Shown here: one piece after another, positions 62,134 to 64,000 of the stretch
How positions within the stretch are numbered: the first letter of the stretch is position 1
Layout: every line of letters starts with the position of its first letter
Assembly (NCBI RefSeq): GCF_009177095.1
Contig: NZ_AP021861.1
Location: 2,214,501-2,278,500 of the forward strand
From: Lacipirellula parvula
GTDB lineage: Bacteria; Planctomycetota; Planctomycetia; Pirellulales; Lacipirellulaceae
Reading direction: 5' to 3'
DNA length: 64,000 nt
Notes under the pieces: generated by a model
What the model saw: the letters and a program-made list of their open reading frames with translations, nothing else
Database searches by the model: none
What the model was told of the DNA's origin: nothing
Position numbers and translations under genes: made by a program

Positions 62134-63597
62134 CTACGCCAAGTCGCGATCTTCGAAGAAGATCAGTGCTAACAGGATCGCCGCGGCACTGTAGAGCGCG
62201 CTATAGAGCAGCGCCCAGCCAAGGTACGACAACGGTACGCTTGTCGCGCCGGCGATCGCTCCCTCGATCTCGAAGTGGTCGAGCACCGGTAAGATCACCG
62301 AGAGCAGCTTGCCGATGAATCGCACGAAGACGATCTCGCCGGCCGACGATTTGACGATCAACGCCGCCAAGTGGCCCAGCACGTAAATCGAACCGCAGAT
62401 CACAAGGTTCGGCAGCATCGGCAGCCGCGTCGACACGGCGACGCTGATCGCCGCCATGATCACTGCCTCGAAGAATGCCAGGACGAGACCCGGCACGATC
62501 CGCACCACTTCGAGGTAACACTCGGTCCATTCGGGCGTCGTCTTCGACGACTCGCGGGCGTCGTACACCACCTTGAACGACACGGTCAGCAAGAAGACGA
62601 CGCCGAGGATGACGAACATCAGCACGATCGGCCAGATGATGCCGAGGAACTTGCCGATGATGAACTGACGGCGACCGACCGGCTTCGAGAGCACGGTTAG
62701 CGCGGTGCGGCCTTCGATTTCGTCGGCGACCGAACCGCTCGCGGTCCACAGGGCCATGGCGATTGCCAGAACCTTGATGAGCGTCATGCCGGAGGTCTTG
62801 AGCATCTTCACGTCTTCGCCGAACGTGTTGTACGGGACGAAGACGAACGCCAAGAGCATCACGACGCCCACCAGAATGAGCATGGTGAACAGCGGTTGGG
62901 CGACCGTTTCCTTTGCTGTGGCGGCGGCGATAACCGCCGTTCGCGGGGCTAAGAACCGCACGACGAGGTAGACCAGGTAGAGCCCGACAGTGCTGGCCGC
63001 GGCGATCGGAATCGCCCGCACCTGCGGCGTCTCGACGTCGGTGTACATCTCGATCGAAACCTTGGCGGGCGAGTCGCTCTCATTGGTGAGATAGAGCGTC
63101 GTCACCTCGCCCTCGAACGCACGCGGCTTGGAGACGCCAGGCGCCCATACATAGGGCTCGCCGCCTTGAACGAGCAGGAGCGGCTCTTGGAATCCCTTCT
63201 TGGCCGCGACGTTGACGGCAATGTCTTGATCGCTGGTGATCGTGAAGCTCTGCAATTCGCTCGCGCGGAACGCCGCGGGAATTTCAACGTCGCTCTTGCG
63301 CGGTCCGACTTCGACAGTCTCGACGATCGGCTGCACGTCGGGCAACCGCTTGAGCGACTCGATGATTTGATCGTACGGCATCGACGGAATCGCCAGCAGC
63401 GCGAGCGCGGCCATCGACATGGCGACGTACGAAATCGGCCGCAGGATCCCTTCGCTCACGGCGTCGGCGATCGCGTGAGCCGCGCGGCGGTTCACCAGCC
63501 AGACGACGCCCCACATCAACAGCAGAATCAGCGCGCCAATCGTCACGCCGACCGCTAAGATCCAGATGGGGGTGAGCCAAATCGTCAACTTCGACAT
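62134..63597 (-). CDS. ABC-2 type transporter permease
   Basis: A 487-residue integral membrane protein. There are two hydrophobic segments near the N-terminus, then a soluble periplasmic region (~residues 80-195) rich in strands. At least five more membrane segments follow, including LFTMLILVGVVMLLAFVFV and PIVLMFVILGVVFLLTVSF. The segment VADEIEGRTALTVLSKPVGR near residue 290 is typical of ABC-2 permeases. No ATPase gene is adjacent in the window, so the partner and substrate are unknown. Confidence 0.82.
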   Translation of the reverse strand: MSKLTIWLTPIWILAVGVTIGALILLLMWGVVWLVNRRAAHAIADAVSEGILRPISYVAMSMAALALLAIPSMPYDQIIESLKRLPDVQPIVETVEVGPRKSDVEIPAAFRASELQSFTITSDQDIAVNVAAKKGFQEPLLLVQGGEPYVWAPGVSKPRAFEGEVTTLYLTNESDSPAKVSIEMYTDVETPQVRAIPIAAASTVGLYLVYLVVRFLAPRTAVIAAATAKETVAQPLFTMLILVGVVMLLAFVFVPYNTFGEDVKMLKTSGMTLIKVLAIAMALWTASGSVADEIEGRTALTVLSKPVGRRQFIIGKFLGIIWPIVLMFVILGVVFLLTVSFKVVYDARESSKTTPEWTECYLEVVRIVPGLVLAFFEAVIMAAISVAVSTRLPMLPNLVICGSIYVLGHLAALIVKSSAGEIVFVRFIGKLLSVILPVLDHFEIEGAIAGATSVPLSYLGWALLYSALYSAAAILLALIFFEDRDLA

Positions 63598-63665
63598 GTC
63601 GTTACCGAATTGCGGTGGAGATCAGTTGTGTCGGATCGCGGGGCGTCAACGTTGGCGCTCAAGCA

Positions 63666-63959
63666 CTAGTGTCGAATACGAAAGTCGGCGAACTCGCCAA
63701 GTGCCGGCCGCACGTCGACGGCCACGTTGCGAATTCGACCTTCCATCCGTTCCGCCACTGCGGCGAGGAAGCGATCGAGTTCGCCGGCGAATCCCTCGGC
63801 GATCAACTCGACGCGTCCGTCGGGCAGATTCTTGATGAACCCCGTCACTTCAAACCCTTCGGCCAGTCGTCTCGTCGTCTCACGAAAACCGACGCCTTGG
63901 ACATGGCCCGTGTAAATCGCTTGCCGTCGTTGCAGCGACGTGGGGCGGTGGGCAGGCAT
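63666..63959 (-). CDS. acyP: Acylphosphatase
   Basis: A 97-residue protein of normal size. The catalytic Arg26 is in GHVQGVGFRETTRRL and Asn44 in FIKNLPDGRVELIAEG, with the ferredoxin-like fold completed by VDVRPALGEFADFRI. It hydrolyses acyl phosphates such as carbamoyl or 1,3-bisphosphoglycerate. It is followed on the same strand by the ABC-2 permease after 68 bp. The last 41 bp of the window hold no identifiable feature. Confidence 0.95.
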   Translation of the reverse strand: MPAHRPTSLQRRQAIYTGHVQGVGFRETTRRLAEGFEVTGFIKNLPDGRVELIAEGFAGELDRFLAAVAERMEGRIRNVAVDVRPALGEFADFRIRH

Positions 63960-64000
63960 GAGCCATGACGCCGTGTGGATGAAGAGTCGGCGACCTTGCG

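Noticed and set aside
1-64000. tRNA or rRNA genes
   Set aside because: No T-loop consensus with a matching acceptor stem, and no conserved rRNA segments, were seen on either strand by eye.

Overview
The window (about 60% GC, long antisense shadow ORFs) reads as a chromosome segment of a planctomycete, most likely of the Pirellulales. Supporting signs are a DUF1559 prepilin-like gene, a PEP-CTERM protein, a prkA-yeaH-spoVR trio, a secretion locus with very Gly/Gln/Asn-rich pseudopilins, lpxC/lpxA with a Gfo/Idh oxidoreductase, and many short-period inverted repeats between genes. This placement rests on gene content only. No rRNA, tRNA or CRISPR array was seen.

Layout. 1-4845: stress trio prkA (5' end missing), yeaH and spoVR, plus a small unknown gene. 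5208-16889: hemQ, then a nucleoside salvage region (upp, CNT nucleoside transporter, hpt, cdd, deoA, two purine nucleoside phosphorylases, deoC), with a zinc-ribbon protein, a GyrI-like protein and a formyltransferase-like protein between. 17145-25848: a DUF1559 gene broken in two by an island of about 8 kb. The island carries a large serine recombinase, an OLD-like ATPase/TOPRIM nuclease, two unknown proteins and both terminase subunits, but no capsid or tail genes. 26044-27989: PEP-CTERM protein and AMP nucleosidase. 28588-44816: a type II secretion-like operon, gspE-F-G-H-I-J-K-L-M-D plus a lipoprotein. 44698-55105: BON protein, galM, greA, zinc-ribbon coiled-coil protein, rpoD, dnaG, HtrA-type protease, aat, a DUF3309 micro-protein and a small lipoprotein. 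55612-63959: FHA-GAF histidine kinase with a degenerate receiver, Skp/OmpH, lpxC, lpxA, Gfo/Idh oxidoreductase, ABC-2 permease and acylphosphatase.

The salvage genes form a pathway: a CNT carrier imports nucleosides, Cdd deaminates cytidine, DeoA and the two PNPs phosphorolyse nucleosides, DeoC consumes deoxyribose phosphate, and Upp and Hpt rebuild nucleotides. One PNP has Asp where 6-oxopurine-specific PNPs have Asn, so the pair may divide 6-oxo and 6-amino purines.

The most unusual signal is a set of intergenic inverted-repeat units whose arms are degenerate tandem arrays of period 7, 8 or 9. They sit between genes of one operon (prkA/yeaH, yeaH/spoVR, gspE/gspF, gspK/gspL, pnp2/deoC) and are nested at two sites. 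Two enclose exactly one small ORF: a GxxExxY (PD-(D/E)XK-like) protein at 15626-16160 and a four-helix-bundle (23S rRNA-intervening-sequence type) protein at 30294-30726, the latter placed between gspE and gspF. I propose that these are small mobile units and that the ORF-free copies are non-autonomous relatives. I know of no description of them as one system, and could not search for one.
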